From contig CAVPZG010000004.1 in NCBI GenBank assembly GCA_963710205.1, forward strand, positions 372,001 through 436,000: a DNA stretch of 64,000 nt, given 5' to 3'. Numbering within the stretch: the first letter of the stretch is position 1; the number at the start of each line of letters is the position of its first letter. The position numbers were made by a program, and so were the translations under genes. Below the pieces are notes generated by a model. That model had not been told where the DNA came from. It made no database searches and worked only from the letters and a program-made list of their open reading frames with translations. Positions 42,294 through 51,751 of the stretch are shown one piece after another. The DNA comes from Pacificimonas sp963710205 (GTDB lineage Bacteria > Pseudomonadota > Alphaproteobacteria > Sphingomonadales > Sphingomonadaceae).

Positions 42294-43255
42294 GCCGCCA
42301 GTTTTAGGAAATTGACAGGCTTGGTCGGGGTCAGCGTGATGCTGCCGCCCGACGGGGCGCGAAAATGTTCGCCGTCAAGGATCACATCGGAGCGCGTTCC
42401 CGAAATACGGATTTCGTCACCGCTATCGAGGTGCAGGCCATCGAATTTCGCGTCACCGAAGCGGCGGAACAGAGCCGACCATGCGGCGCGAAGGACAGGT
42501 CCACGGCGCTGTTCGATCGCCATCAGGCCAAGTCCGGCATCGCCGTTCCTGCCGCCCGGGATGTTCATCAGCACCTTTTCCAGCGTCGTGACCATCAGGA
42601 CGAGGAATGCGCCCTCCAGTTTGCCATCGCGGTGCACTGAAATGCTCATCCGCTCGTTCGAAAGCGGTTGCCAGGCACCGCGAAGACCCACGAGTACGGA
42701 AAAGAACGCCATGACGGTCGTCAGGACATGCGCGACCCAGTTCGGGAGGCCGAGCGGATAGAGTTTGTGACGGCAGAAGAGTATCGACGATGCCAGACCC
42801 GCGCCGCCCAGAAACATGCCCATGACCGGCCGCGCAAGTTGCCCGTCACTGAGCGCAATCAGTTTGCGCGGCGTCAAATATGCCTCGACGCCCTCTTCCG
42901 CGATATCGACGATCCGCTGCAGCGCCTTCAGCGGATCCGTGCCGCCACCAAGATCGAGCGCAATCAGGTTGGTCTTGCCGTTGGGCAGGACCGCGAGCGG
43001 CGGCGGATTATCCCCGAAAGGGCGACTATGCTGCAATTCCGTCAGTACATTCTGCACCGTGCCATCGCCGCCGTTGATGACCAGCACCTTTGGCTGGGTG
43101 CGCGCAATCGTCTTCAGCGCCTGCGGAATTTCGGCTATATCATTGACTTCGTAATGAAAAATATCTGACGACCGGGCTGTGAAATCGCGCACACGTGGCA
43201 GGATCTCGCGATTGCCGGTTGAACAGGGATTGGACAGCAGCGCGACGGTTGCCAT
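42290..43255 (-). CDS. Diacylglycerol kinase-family lipid kinase
   Basis: 321-aa soluble lipid kinase of the DAGK/YegS type. The nucleotide-binding motif GGDGT is at about residues 62-66, PLAVLPNGKTNLIALDLG is the conserved second block, and LDGEHF sits in the C-terminal beta domain. Likely makes phosphatidate from diacylglycerol, or phosphorylates another lipid alcohol. It overlaps the DUF2141 stop (TAATG) upstream and the Tam41-like gene downstream, so the three form one operon. Confidence 0.88.
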   Translation of the reverse strand: MATVALLSNPCSTGNREILPRVRDFTARSSDIFHYEVNDIAEIPQALKTIARTQPKVLVINGGDGTVQNVLTELQHSRPFGDNPPPLAVLPNGKTNLIALDLGGGTDPLKALQRIVDIAEEGVEAYLTPRKLIALSDGQLARPVMGMFLGGAGLASSILFCRHKLYPLGLPNWVAHVLTTVMAFFSVLVGLRGAWQPLSNERMSISVHRDGKLEGAFLVLMVTTLEKVLMNIPGGRNGDAGLGLMAIEQRRGPVLRAAWSALFRRFGDAKFDGLHLDSGDEIRISGTRSDVILDGEHFRAPSGGSITLTPTKPVNFLKLAA

Positions 43256-43785
43256 TATTTGCCCTTCACCGGCCCGAAGCCAAGCAGTCCCTTGCGGTAG
43301 TTGAGAACGACCGTCATCGGCGTCACACCCGCCTTTGCCTGGAAATTTGCCATTTCATAATCCGGCTTGGCGAGCTTCATGTCCGGATTGCCGGGCAGGC
43401 CGGCACCGTCACTGAAGGGGTCGAGTTTGCCGTTCTTGCCGCGGTCATGCATCACAACCATGGCATATTCGCCGGGGGCGGGCAGTTTCACGCAGACATC
43501 CATGTCACCGGAACGGGTAAGGGGCACATCGACCCGCTCGATCCACTCGCCCTTTTCCAGAAATTTGCTCGCATTGCCCGGGTAAATCTGCACGCGGACC
43601 TGTCCCGCGCGGTCCTTGAAACCGTGGATGCGCACCAGTGCCGCCGCGCCCTTGGACCCGGCATTGCAGGCTGCGGGGTCGGGGCCAAGCACGCGGGTAA
43701 CGGCCGCTGCCTGCGCGGGCGCCGGGCTGGCCGCCATCATCGCGGCAGTCATTACGGATATACCAATAAATTTGCGTGCGAACAT
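43255..43785 (-). CDS. DUF2141 domain-containing exported protein
   Basis: 176 aa with signal peptide (ISVMTAAMMAASPAPAQAAA). The DUF2141 domain follows: VRIHGFKDRAGQVRVQIYPG, GEYAMVVMHDRGKNGKLDPFSDGAGLPGNPD with a calcium-loop-like DxGxNGKLD. Function unknown. First gene of the operon with the lipid kinase; divergent from lptF, with 169 nt between start codons. Confidence 0.9.
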   Translation of the reverse strand: MFARKFIGISVMTAAMMAASPAPAQAAAVTRVLGPDPAACNAGSKGAAALVRIHGFKDRAGQVRVQIYPGNASKFLEKGEWIERVDVPLTRSGDMDVCVKLPAPGEYAMVVMHDRGKNGKLDPFSDGAGLPGNPDMKLAKPDYEMANFQAKAGVTPMTVVLNYRKGLLGFGPVKGK

Positions 43786-43954
43786 CTTGACTCTAATCTC
43801 CCGGCTTTCGCATTCGGGGATGCCCCGCTATTGGAGGCACGAAGCGCAGGCAGCCGACCCGGCTTCTTCCCTTGGGATTCACATATCGGGGCAGGTTGCG
43901 GCCAAATTTGGGCAGGCCGTGGGCCAAAGCAGGAAACGGACGAGAAACGAACTG

Positions 43955-45181
43955 ATGCTCGCCGCCCGTTTTGACAGATATATCGCCAGGTTGATCGCGC
44001 TGCCGCTGATCGGCACGCTGGTTGTCGCCGCGATGCTGCTCCTTCTCGACAAGATGCTGCGGCTATTCGATTTCGTGGTCAACGAGGGCGGACCGGTCTC
44101 CGTCGTCTGGCGAATGCTGGCCAATGTGTTTCCGGAATATCTTGGTCTGGGTATTCCCGTCGGCCTCCTGATCGGGATATTGCTGGCATTTCGCAAACTG
44201 GCGCTGTCGAGCGAACTGGACGCGATGCGTTCCGTGGGGCTGAGTTATCAGCGCATGATGGTTGTTCCCTATCTCTACGCCGCTGTCCTGGGATTGCTGA
44301 CGCTCTTCATCGTCGGCTTTATCCAGCCGATGACGCGCTATGCCTATGAGGGGCTTGAGTTCGAGTTGAGGTCCGGCGCCCTGGGGGCATCGGTCGACGT
44401 GGGTGCATTCGTCACCGTCGCCGAGAACACCACGTTGCGGGTCGAGGAAAGCCGCGAGGGCGGTAGCGACCTGCGCGGGATTTTCCTGAATGCGCGGCGG
44501 AGTGACGGTAGCGAGGCAACGGCGACGGCGGCGAGCGGGCAGTTCCTGTCGACCGACGATCCCGACATCATCCTGCTGCGACTGAACGAAGGGACACTGG
44601 TTCATAGCGGGCCGGATTTTCCGGAACCGCGGGTGCTGTCCTTCAGAAACTACGACCTGGCCGTGCCGCTGCCGAAAATCGACATCTTTCGCGCGCGCGG
44701 CGACGGCGCGGACGACCAGGAATTCACCTTGCCGGAACTGTTCGCCGCCGCCACGCCCAGCGTCGAAATTGCCGAGGCGAACCGGCGTGCCATAGAGGCG
44801 AACCTGCACCGGCGGCTCGTGCAGGTCTTCGTGGTCTTCGTTATCCCGCTGCTGGCCGTGGCACTGGCCGTTCCCGCCAAACGATCGTCCAGCGCCCTGG
44901 GTGTGTTCGCCGCGCTCATCATTCTGGTCATCTACAACGAGATCTCGGAAACCGCCGAGCGGGCGGGCGCGGCGGGGGACTGGCCGATCGTCTTTAGCCA
45001 ATGGGCGAGTTTCGCCGTCTTCTCGCTGATGTGCATCTGGTTTTTCTATATCCTCGCCTTCAAACCGGCAGGGCAGCCCATCGGGATGCTGGAAAATGCC
45101 TTTTCGCAGGTCGCGAAACCCGCAAAGAAACTCTGGCGCCTGCTGCGTTTGAAATTCCGGCGCCATGAGATGATCGCATGA
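43955..45181 (+). CDS. lptF: LPS export ABC transporter permease LptF
   Basis: Inner-membrane half of the LptB2FG machine that extracts lipopolysaccharide (or sphingolipid/LPS in this group). 408 aa: three membrane spans, a periplasmic beta-jellyroll (about 140-290) and three more spans. FDRYIARLIALPLIGTLVVA, LGIPVGLLIGILLAFRKLALSSELDAMRSVGLSYQRM and LAVALAVPAKRSSSALGVF are family signatures. The ATG at 43955 fits homologues; the longer frame from 43616 is antisense to DUF2141. Translationally coupled to lptG. Confidence 0.93.
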   Translation: MLAARFDRYIARLIALPLIGTLVVAAMLLLLDKMLRLFDFVVNEGGPVSVVWRMLANVFPEYLGLGIPVGLLIGILLAFRKLALSSELDAMRSVGLSYQRMMVVPYLYAAVLGLLTLFIVGFIQPMTRYAYEGLEFELRSGALGASVDVGAFVTVAENTTLRVEESREGGSDLRGIFLNARRSDGSEATATAASGQFLSTDDPDIILLRLNEGTLVHSGPDFPEPRVLSFRNYDLAVPLPKIDIFRARGDGADDQEFTLPELFAAATPSVEIAEANRRAIEANLHRRLVQVFVVFVIPLLAVALAVPAKRSSSALGVFAALIILVIYNEISETAERAGAAGDWPIVFSQWASFAVFSLMCIWFFYILAFKPAGQPIGMLENAFSQVAKPAKKLWRLLRLKFRRHEMIA

Positions 45182-46278
45182 GCCGGTTCCTGCCTTGGCC
45201 ATCCAACACGCTGGCGCTTTACCAGGCGAAGACCTTTGCGCTCAGAATCCTCGCTTTTGCCTTTGTGCTGATCGGATTGCTGCAGGTGCTCGACCTGCTT
45301 TCGGAATCCGAGAAGATCCTGGCCGCGAGCGGCAATGGCAATGCGGAATTATGGCAATATGTGAAGCTGCGTGTGCCGCAACTGGCCGATACGTTCCTGC
45401 CCTTTTCCGTGCTGCTGGGCGCGCTCGTCACCTGGGCGTCGTTCAGCAATTCCAGCGAGATCATCATCATGAAGGGCACCGGCATGTCGCCGCACAAGAT
45501 ATTGTGGCCCATGATGCTGACCGCGCTGGGCGTCGCTCTCCTTCATTTCGCCTTCGCGGAGATGGTGCTGCCGCGCACAAATGCAGCGCTGGATGCGTGG
45601 CAGAAGGCTGATTATGCGGCGATCCCGGACGATCCCGGGACGGCGCGCTTTGGAGAATGGGAAATTGGTGGCAGCGACCTGTTGCGCGCGGGCCAGGTCG
45701 AGGGCCAAGGCACGGCAACCGTGCTGCGGGACGTCGAGGTCTACAGGCGTGATGGGACCGTCCTGATGTCCGTCCTGAACGGCGACCGGGCAACGCCTGT
45801 GGACGGTGGCTGGCGGCTGGAGAATGCGCGTCGGTTCGAGGTGGCGCAGGGCATCAGCGCGAATGTGGGCGAGGTGACCGTCGCGCGCGGCCTGTCGCCC
45901 GAACGGTTTTCCGTTGTGACCCCCGATCCCGATGAACTGAACAGCAGGGAACTCAGCATCGCGATCGGTCAGCTGGAAAATTCCGGGCGGTCCACAGATA
46001 GTCTTCGGACCGCACTTTATCAGAAATATTGCGCGCCGCTGTCCGCGATATTGATGCCGCTCCTTGGTGCGGTCGCCGGGTTCGGGCTCGCCCGAAGCGG
46101 GCAGATGTTCTTGCGCGCGGTCATTGGGCTTGTGCTTGGGTTCGCTTATTTTGTTGCCGATAATGCCATGCTGGCGATGGGCGAGTTCGGTGCTGCGCCG
46201 CCGGTATTGGCGGCCTGGGGGCCTTTCCTGCTGTTCCTCCTGGTTGGTGAGGCTATGATTTTCCGCACGGAAGAATAA
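45178..46278 (+). CDS. lptG: LPS export ABC transporter permease LptG
   Basis: Partner of LptF, 366 aa with the same layout. TLALYQAKTFALRILAFAFVLIGLLQVLDLL, ELIIMKGTGMSP-like SEIIIMKGTGMSPHKI and a C-terminal FGLARSGQMFLRAVIGLVLGF are typical. Its ATG overlaps the lptF TGA. lptA, lptB and lptC are not in the window. Confidence 0.94.
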   Translation: MSRFLPWPSNTLALYQAKTFALRILAFAFVLIGLLQVLDLLSESEKILAASGNGNAELWQYVKLRVPQLADTFLPFSVLLGALVTWASFSNSSEIIIMKGTGMSPHKILWPMMLTALGVALLHFAFAEMVLPRTNAALDAWQKADYAAIPDDPGTARFGEWEIGGSDLLRAGQVEGQGTATVLRDVEVYRRDGTVLMSVLNGDRATPVDGGWRLENARRFEVAQGISANVGEVTVARGLSPERFSVVTPDPDELNSRELSIAIGQLENSGRSTDSLRTALYQKYCAPLSAILMPLLGAVAGFGLARSGQMFLRAVIGLVLGFAYFVADNAMLAMGEFGAAPPVLAAWGPFLLFLLVGEAMIFRTEE

Positions 46279-46421
46279 CCGACCATCACGCGGAACCATT
46301 CAGTGCCGCGACATATTCCTTTTGTCAGACGGTCGCCGTGCCTGTGCCGTAACTTTGCCGCATTGCAGCACGATATGGCACCCCTAGGTTAAATATATTC
46401 TGGATTCAAAGGCGTACGACA

Positions 46422-47228
46422 GTGGAAATGATGGCAAATCTGATACGCGGACACCGCGTCGGCATGTGGAACAAGTCCCACTATCTCGACAAGATGGACC
46501 TGCGCGGGCTCGTGAAGGCCTATTTTCAATATTATGCCATTCAGGCCTATCTGTTGCTGGCCGCGATTTCGATCGGGGTTGCGGTCATGTATCCGCCGAC
46601 GGCGTTGCAGGCGATCGGCACGGTTGCCCTGGCCGTCATTGCCTATCCGCTGGTCTGGTACGTGCTGCACCGGTTCGTGTTGCACGGGCAGTGGATGTTC
46701 AAGTCGCCGCTGACCGCCCGGACCTGGAAGCGTATCCATTTCGACCATCATCAGGATCCAAATCATCTGGAGGTGCTTTTTGGCGCGCTCTACACGACGC
46801 TGCCCGCAATCGTTTTGGCCATGCTACCCATTGGTTGGCTGATCGGCGGCATCGGCGGCGCGGCGGTGGCGCTGGCGGCCGGTTTGCTCATCACCTGCTT
46901 TTACGAGTTCGTGCACTGCATCCAGCATCTCTCCTACAAGCCGAAATATGAGTTTCTGAAGCGCATGAAGGCGCGTCACATGGCGCATCATTTCCATGAT
47001 GAAACGGGCAATTTCGGCATTACCGACTTCAAGTGGGACAAGCTGTTCGGAACATTCTACGAGCGTCCCGATCGTCCCGAGAAGAGCCCGACCGTCTTCA
47101 ATCTCGGTTATGATGAGGACGTCGCGAAAACCTATCCCTGGGTTGCCGAAATGAGCGGGCATATCTGGGCGAAACCGGACCGCCGTGCGAAGGTGAAGGA
47201 CCGGATCGAAAAAGCCGAAGCCGCCTGA
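46422..47228 (+). CDS. Fatty-acid hydroxylase / sterol desaturase-family membrane enzyme
   Basis: 268-aa di-iron membrane oxygenase. Histidine clusters are HRFVLHG, HFDHHQDPNH, H in CFYEFVHCIQH and HMAHHFHDETGNFG, the full eight-plus His set of the family, with four hydrophobic segments. Members hydroxylate or desaturate fatty acyl, sterol or carotenoid substrates. Start at GTG 46422 (AAAGGCG 11 nt upstream); ATG 46428 and 46431 are alternatives. Its TGA overlaps the ATG of the acyltransferase-like gene, so the two probably act in one pathway, perhaps 2-hydroxylation of ceramide acyl chains (inference). Confidence 0.88.
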   Translation: MEMMANLIRGHRVGMWNKSHYLDKMDLRGLVKAYFQYYAIQAYLLLAAISIGVAVMYPPTALQAIGTVALAVIAYPLVWYVLHRFVLHGQWMFKSPLTARTWKRIHFDHHQDPNHLEVLFGALYTTLPAIVLAMLPIGWLIGGIGGAAVALAAGLLITCFYEFVHCIQHLSYKPKYEFLKRMKARHMAHHFHDETGNFGITDFKWDKLFGTFYERPDRPEKSPTVFNLGYDEDVAKTYPWVAEMSGHIWAKPDRRAKVKDRIEKAEAA

Positions 47229-48427
47229 TGGCGGAAGAGCTGCGGGGGCAGGCGGTCGTCCTGCGGCGCGTGGAATCGCGCGCCGATTTCAGGGCCTTTG
47301 TCGACCTGCCCTTCCAGCTGTACGCGAGCGATCCCGCGTGGCGTCCGCCGCTTAAGGCCGAGGTTCACGCGCTGATTGGCGGCGCGAAATCCAACCCCTG
47401 GTTTTTGCATGCACGCGCGGCCTTCTGGCTGGCCTATCGCGGGCGCGAGGTCGTGGGGCGGATATCTGCGCAGATCGATGATCTGGTGCTTGAGCACATG
47501 GGCGCGGGGACGGGCCAATGGGGCATGTTCGAGTGCATCGACGATCAGGCGGTTGCTGACGCCCTGTTCACGGTGGCTGCGGACTGGCTGAGGGCGGAGG
47601 GCATGACGCGCATGCTTGGGCCGTTCAGCCTCTCCATCTGGGATGAGCCGGGTCTGCTGGTGAAAGGGCATGACGTTCCGCCGACCGTGATGATGGGGCA
47701 TCATCTGCCCTATTATGAGCGGCTGGTGACGACAGCGGGCCATCAGGCGATCAAGGATCTCCTGACCTATGAATTGCCAATCGCGGCAGGCTTTACCGAG
47801 AGTTTCAACCGCATCGTCCAGGTGGCGGAAAAGAATCAGAAACTGGTTATTCGCCGCGTGAACAAATCGCGCTTCGACGAGGAAGCCGCCCTGATTCTCG
47901 ACATATTGAACGACGCCTGGTCGGATAACTGGGGCTTTGTGCCACTGACCGACGCAGAGGTGGCGTATGTCGGCAAGAAGCTGAAACCCATCGTCTTCGA
48001 AGACCTGATCCGCATTGCCGAAGTGGACGGCGAGCCCGTCGGTTTCATGATGACGCTGCCCGATATCAACGAACTGACGGCGGACCTGAATGGGAAGCTG
48101 TTTCCCTTCGGCTGGGCGAAGCTGTTGTGGCGGCTGCGCAAGCCCAGGGTCAAGCGTATGCGCGTGCCCCTGATGGGCGTGCGCAAGTCGCACCAGTCCG
48201 GGCGCCTCGCGAGCTTCATGGCCATTCTTATGATCGAGTATATTCGGCGCGATTCCGTAGTCGACTTCCAGGCGGTCACGGGAGAGTTCGGTTGGGTGCT
48301 GGACGACAATAAGGGAATGGTCGCCATCGCTGAGATCATCGACGGGCAGGTGTCGAAGATCTACCGTCTTTACGAGCGGGCGCTGACCCCTAGCAAAATG
48401 GATGCTGAAACTCTGCCCGTGCGATAG
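47228..48427 (+). CDS. GNAT-fold acyltransferase-like protein, resembles bacterial ceramide synthase
   Basis: 399 aa of the family often named dATP pyrophosphohydrolase or GNAT-like in databases. Characteristic stretches: VDLPFQLYASDPAWRPPL, GPFSLSIWDEPGLLV, DILNDAWSDNWGFVPLT, MMTLPDINELTADLNGKLFP and RVPLMGVRKSHQSGR. Caulobacter bCerS, which N-acylates the sphingoid base precursor, belongs to this protein group as far as I recall. It is translationally coupled to a hydroxylase. Sphingomonads make ceramides with 2-hydroxymyristate, so a role in sphingolipid assembly is attractive, but no serine palmitoyltransferase is in the window. Confidence 0.62.
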   Translation: MAEELRGQAVVLRRVESRADFRAFVDLPFQLYASDPAWRPPLKAEVHALIGGAKSNPWFLHARAAFWLAYRGREVVGRISAQIDDLVLEHMGAGTGQWGMFECIDDQAVADALFTVAADWLRAEGMTRMLGPFSLSIWDEPGLLVKGHDVPPTVMMGHHLPYYERLVTTAGHQAIKDLLTYELPIAAGFTESFNRIVQVAEKNQKLVIRRVNKSRFDEEAALILDILNDAWSDNWGFVPLTDAEVAYVGKKLKPIVFEDLIRIAEVDGEPVGFMMTLPDINELTADLNGKLFPFGWAKLLWRLRKPRVKRMRVPLMGVRKSHQSGRLASFMAILMIEYIRRDSVVDFQAVTGEFGWVLDDNKGMVAIAEIIDGQVSKIYRLYERALTPSKMDAETLPVR

Positions 48428-48454
48428 CTAATGATGTGCGGAAGGAGATTTCGC

Positions 48455-49381
48455 ATGCAGCTTGACCATGACATTGTCGCCGAAGGCCTGCGCTTTCCCG
48501 AAGGGCCGGTCTGGATGAAGGATGGTTCGGTCATCCTGGTCGAAATCGAGGCGGGGCGGATCACGCGTGTAAATCCCGACGGGACAACGGAAACCGTGGC
48601 GGAACCAGGGGGAGGGCCAAACGGCCTCGCCATCGGACCGGACGGCGCGCTTTACTGCTGCAACAATGGCGGGTTCGAATATGAAACCGACCAGAATGGC
48701 CTGCTGATCCCCGGCAAACTGGCGAAGGACTATACGGGCGGGCGCATCGAGCGCATCGACATCGCGAGCGGCGAGGTTACCCGGCTTTATGATAATTTCG
48801 ACGGGCACAAGCTGTCGGGCCCGAACGACATTGTCTTCGACGCCGACGGCGAAGGATTCTGGTTCACCGACCTGGGCAAGGTCCGCGACACGGGACATGA
48901 TCACGGCGGACTTTACTGGGCGCGCACGGACGGTTCGGAAATCAGGCAGGCCGCCTATGGCCCAAACATGAACGGTGTCGGCCTGTCACCCGATGGAAAG
49001 ACCGTTTACACGGCGCTGACCAATGAGCGCCTGCTGTTGCAATTCAAGATTTCGGGGCAGGGCCAGGTCGAGCCATCACCGTTTCCCGCCTTTCCCGGAC
49101 ATGCGCTGCACAGCTTTCCGGGGCATACGCTGCTGGATTCTCTCGCTGTCGACGCGGAGGGAAATGTGTGCGTCGCGACGCTGCTGGGCGAACCCGGAAT
49201 TGCGTCCATTCACCCGGAAACGGGTGCACGGACGCAATATGATTTTCCGGACCTTCTTACGACCAACATCGCCTTTGGCGGGACGGACATGCGCGATGCC
49301 TGGGTCTGTCTTTCCACCACCGGGAAGCTGGCGAAATGCCGTTGGCCGACCGCTGGGCTGAAGCTGGCCTTCTACGCCTAG
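48455..49381 (+). CDS. SMP-30/gluconolactonase-family protein
   Basis: Six-bladed beta-propeller lactonase, 308 aa. Seen: AEGLRFPEGPVWMKDGS with the metal-binding Glu, GGGPNGLAIGPDGALYCCNNGG, SGPNDIVFDADGEGFWFTDLG (metal Asn/Asp) and PNMNGVGLSPDGKTVYTA. Likely hydrolyses a sugar or other lactone in the cytoplasm. AAGGAG 10 nt before ATG 48455 decides the start over ATG 48431. It follows the acyltransferase by 27 nt. Confidence 0.9.
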   Translation: MQLDHDIVAEGLRFPEGPVWMKDGSVILVEIEAGRITRVNPDGTTETVAEPGGGPNGLAIGPDGALYCCNNGGFEYETDQNGLLIPGKLAKDYTGGRIERIDIASGEVTRLYDNFDGHKLSGPNDIVFDADGEGFWFTDLGKVRDTGHDHGGLYWARTDGSEIRQAAYGPNMNGVGLSPDGKTVYTALTNERLLLQFKISGQGQVEPSPFPAFPGHALHSFPGHTLLDSLAVDAEGNVCVATLLGEPGIASIHPETGARTQYDFPDLLTTNIAFGGTDMRDAWVCLSTTGKLAKCRWPTAGLKLAFYA

Positions 49382-50526
49382 GCCTGCATGTTTCTCAGCA
49401 TCTGCTTGGCGATGACGAGCTGCTGGATCTGGGTCGTCCCTTCGTAGATGCGGTATAGCCTTGCGTCGCGGAAGAAGCGTTCGGCATCATATTCCTTCAG
49501 ATAGCCCGCGCCGCCGTAGATTTGGACCACACGGTCCACGACCCGTCCGCACATTTCAGAGGCGAACATCTTGGCGCAACTGGCCTCCATGGTGACGCGG
49601 ACGCCCGTGTCGGCCTTGGCGCAGGCGTCGCGGATCATGCACTCGGCGGCGTAGATTTCCGCCTTTGAGTCCGCGAGCATGGCCTGGATCAGCTGGAAGC
49701 CCGAGATGGGTTCACCAAAGGCCTTGCGCTCCGTGGCGTAGCGGAGGCCACTGTCGAGGGCGCGGGCGGCGTAGGCGGCGGAGCAGGCGGCGATGGAGAG
49801 GCGGCCATTGTCGAGTGACTGCATGGCGATCTGGAAACCGCGACCTTCCTCTCCGCCGAGGAGGTGATCGGCGGGAATGCGGGCATCCTGCATGATGACG
49901 TCGGCGATCTGAGCGCCGGTCTGCCCCATCTTTTCGTCGGGCGGGCCGATGCTGACGCCGGGGGTGTCGACGGGAAGGATGAAGGCGCTGATGTGGGCGT
50001 TCTTGGGGAGGGGGTCGGCACTGGTTCTCGCCATGACGATCACCATGTCGGCGAAGGGGGCGTTGGTGATGTAGCGCTTCGTGCCATTCAGGACATAGTG
50101 ATCACCGTCGCGAACGGCGCGGGTCTTGAGGCCGGCGCTGTCGCTGCCCGAGTCGGGTTCCGTGAGGGCGAAAGCGGCGACCATGCCGCCGGCGGTCCTG
50201 GGCAGCCATTCTGCCTTTTGCGCCTCTGTGCCGCCCTTCAGCGAGGTCGTCACCATGCCGACATTGATGGAGAGGAGCGAGCGGAAGGCGGGCGCGGCCC
50301 AGCTGATCGTCTGCATGGTCTGGATATATTGCGATACCGACATGCCCGCGCCGCCATATTCCTCTGGCGTGGTGATCGCGAACAGGCCCATATCGGCCAT
50401 TTCCTGACGGATATCATCGGGAACGCGGTTCAGCCTGATGACCTCCGCCTCGGCGGGCACCAGCCGTTCCTTCACCCACCGGTCGAGCTGTTCGATAAAG
50501 GCGTCGAAACTGTCTGAATCCATCAT
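49378..50526 (-). CDS. Acyl-CoA dehydrogenase
   Basis: 382-aa FAD-dependent acyl-CoA dehydrogenase: AFALTEPDSGSDSAGLKTRA, YVLNGTKRYITNAPFADMVIVMARTS, YATERKAFGEPISGFQLIQ, and C-terminal QIYGGAGYLKEYDAERFFRDARLYRIYEGTTQIQQLVIA with the catalytic Glu (YEGT). This is the short/medium-chain type. Last gene of the five-gene minus-strand operon from 54461. Confidence 0.94.
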   Translation of the reverse strand: MMDSDSFDAFIEQLDRWVKERLVPAEAEVIRLNRVPDDIRQEMADMGLFAITTPEEYGGAGMSVSQYIQTMQTISWAAPAFRSLLSINVGMVTTSLKGGTEAQKAEWLPRTAGGMVAAFALTEPDSGSDSAGLKTRAVRDGDHYVLNGTKRYITNAPFADMVIVMARTSADPLPKNAHISAFILPVDTPGVSIGPPDEKMGQTGAQIADVIMQDARIPADHLLGGEEGRGFQIAMQSLDNGRLSIAACSAAYAARALDSGLRYATERKAFGEPISGFQLIQAMLADSKAEIYAAECMIRDACAKADTGVRVTMEASCAKMFASEMCGRVVDRVVQIYGGAGYLKEYDAERFFRDARLYRIYEGTTQIQQLVIAKQMLRNMQA

Positions 50527-50535
50527 GATCTTGTC

Positions 50536-51702
50536 CTAAAGCCGCATCATTTTCGCGAGATTGTTTCTTTGCATGTCGCTGGAGCCGCCGACAATGGGCA
50601 TGCCCAAAAGGTCGCGGACATGGCGGTCCATGTCATAGGCGTCGGAAAGGGCGTATGCGCCCATGACCTGCTGGCACGCGAGGGCGATTTCGACGCCGGT
50701 GTCGGCGACGAACAGTTTCGCCATGGAGGTTTCGATGGAGCATGGCAGCCCCTGATTGGCCAGCCACGCGCCGTGATAGAGCATATGGCGCGCGGCCTGC
50801 AATTTCGTGCGGGCGTTGATCAGTTTGTGCGCGATGGCCTGGTGCTGCGCGATGGGACGCCCGAACTGTTCGCGCTCCTGCGCATATCGCCATGCCTCCT
50901 CGATGGCGGCGCGCGCCGTGCCATAGGCGACGGCGGTAATCTCGATCTTTTCAACGTCGAGCGCGCGGCCCGCGAGCATCTGCCAGCCCCGATTCCAGCT
51001 GTCCGGGCCGCCAACGATGGCGCTCTCGTCCAGCTCCACATTGTCGAAGTAGACGTCCATCGAGGCCGTGTAGCGCAGGTTCCCATGTTCGATGGGGGTC
51101 ATGGAAATTCCGGGCGCATCGGTGGGAATGAGGAGGAAACTGAGATTTCGGTGACGCTCCTCCCTGGGGCCTGAGCGCACGAGGCAGTAGATATAGTCGC
51201 ACCAGTCGGCACCGGTGCACCAGCGCTTCGCGCCGTTGACAACGATCCTGCCGTTTCTGCGCACCGCGGTGGTCCCGACGCTGGCGAGGTCGCCGCCGAC
51301 GTCGGGTTCCGACAGGCCGTAGCAGAGCAGCATGTCGCCGGACGCGATCCGGGGAAGCATCGCGGCCTTCTGTTCGGGCGAGCCATTCTCGCTGATGTTC
51401 ATGCCGCCGTAGAAGGCCGCGTGAATATAGGGGCCAGTGACGAAGGGGCCGCCCTGCGTCAGCTCCTCGATGACCGCCGTCGCCGCGACGATATCCTGAC
51501 CCTGGCCGCCATATTCTTCGGGAATGGTCAGGCCGATAAGGCCCATGTCGGCGATTTTCCGGAAAAGATCGCGCGGCCAGTCGTGCGCCAGATCCCATTC
51601 CCGGCGTTTTCCGCGCGGCATGTGGTCGGCGACAAAACGGACGAGCTGGCGGCGGATTTCGGTGATGTGGTCCGGCTCTGGCGCGAAGGTGGCGGGAGTC
51701 AT
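50536..51702 (-). CDS. Acyl-CoA dehydrogenase
   Basis: 388 aa. LTIPEEYGGQGQDIVAATAV, CYGLSEPDVGGDLASVGTTA, WCTGADWCDYIYCLVRSG, YAQEREQFGRPIAQHQAIAHKL and a C-terminal end with GAYALSDAYDMDRHVRDLLG. The catalytic Glu region of the classical enzymes is not obvious at the end (GGSSDMQRNNLAKMM), resembling the dehydrogenases that act as heteromers in steroid or branched-chain degradation. It lies 9 nt upstream of the other dehydrogenase, so a two-subunit enzyme is possible. Confidence 0.9.
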   Translation of the reverse strand: MTPATFAPEPDHITEIRRQLVRFVADHMPRGKRREWDLAHDWPRDLFRKIADMGLIGLTIPEEYGGQGQDIVAATAVIEELTQGGPFVTGPYIHAAFYGGMNISENGSPEQKAAMLPRIASGDMLLCYGLSEPDVGGDLASVGTTAVRRNGRIVVNGAKRWCTGADWCDYIYCLVRSGPREERHRNLSFLLIPTDAPGISMTPIEHGNLRYTASMDVYFDNVELDESAIVGGPDSWNRGWQMLAGRALDVEKIEITAVAYGTARAAIEEAWRYAQEREQFGRPIAQHQAIAHKLINARTKLQAARHMLYHGAWLANQGLPCSIETSMAKLFVADTGVEIALACQQVMGAYALSDAYDMDRHVRDLLGMPIVGGSSDMQRNNLAKMMRL

Positions 51703-51751
51703 GCCGGAATGGCCAGGAAACGGTCACCGCGCCGGCGGAGGCTGGAGCCCA

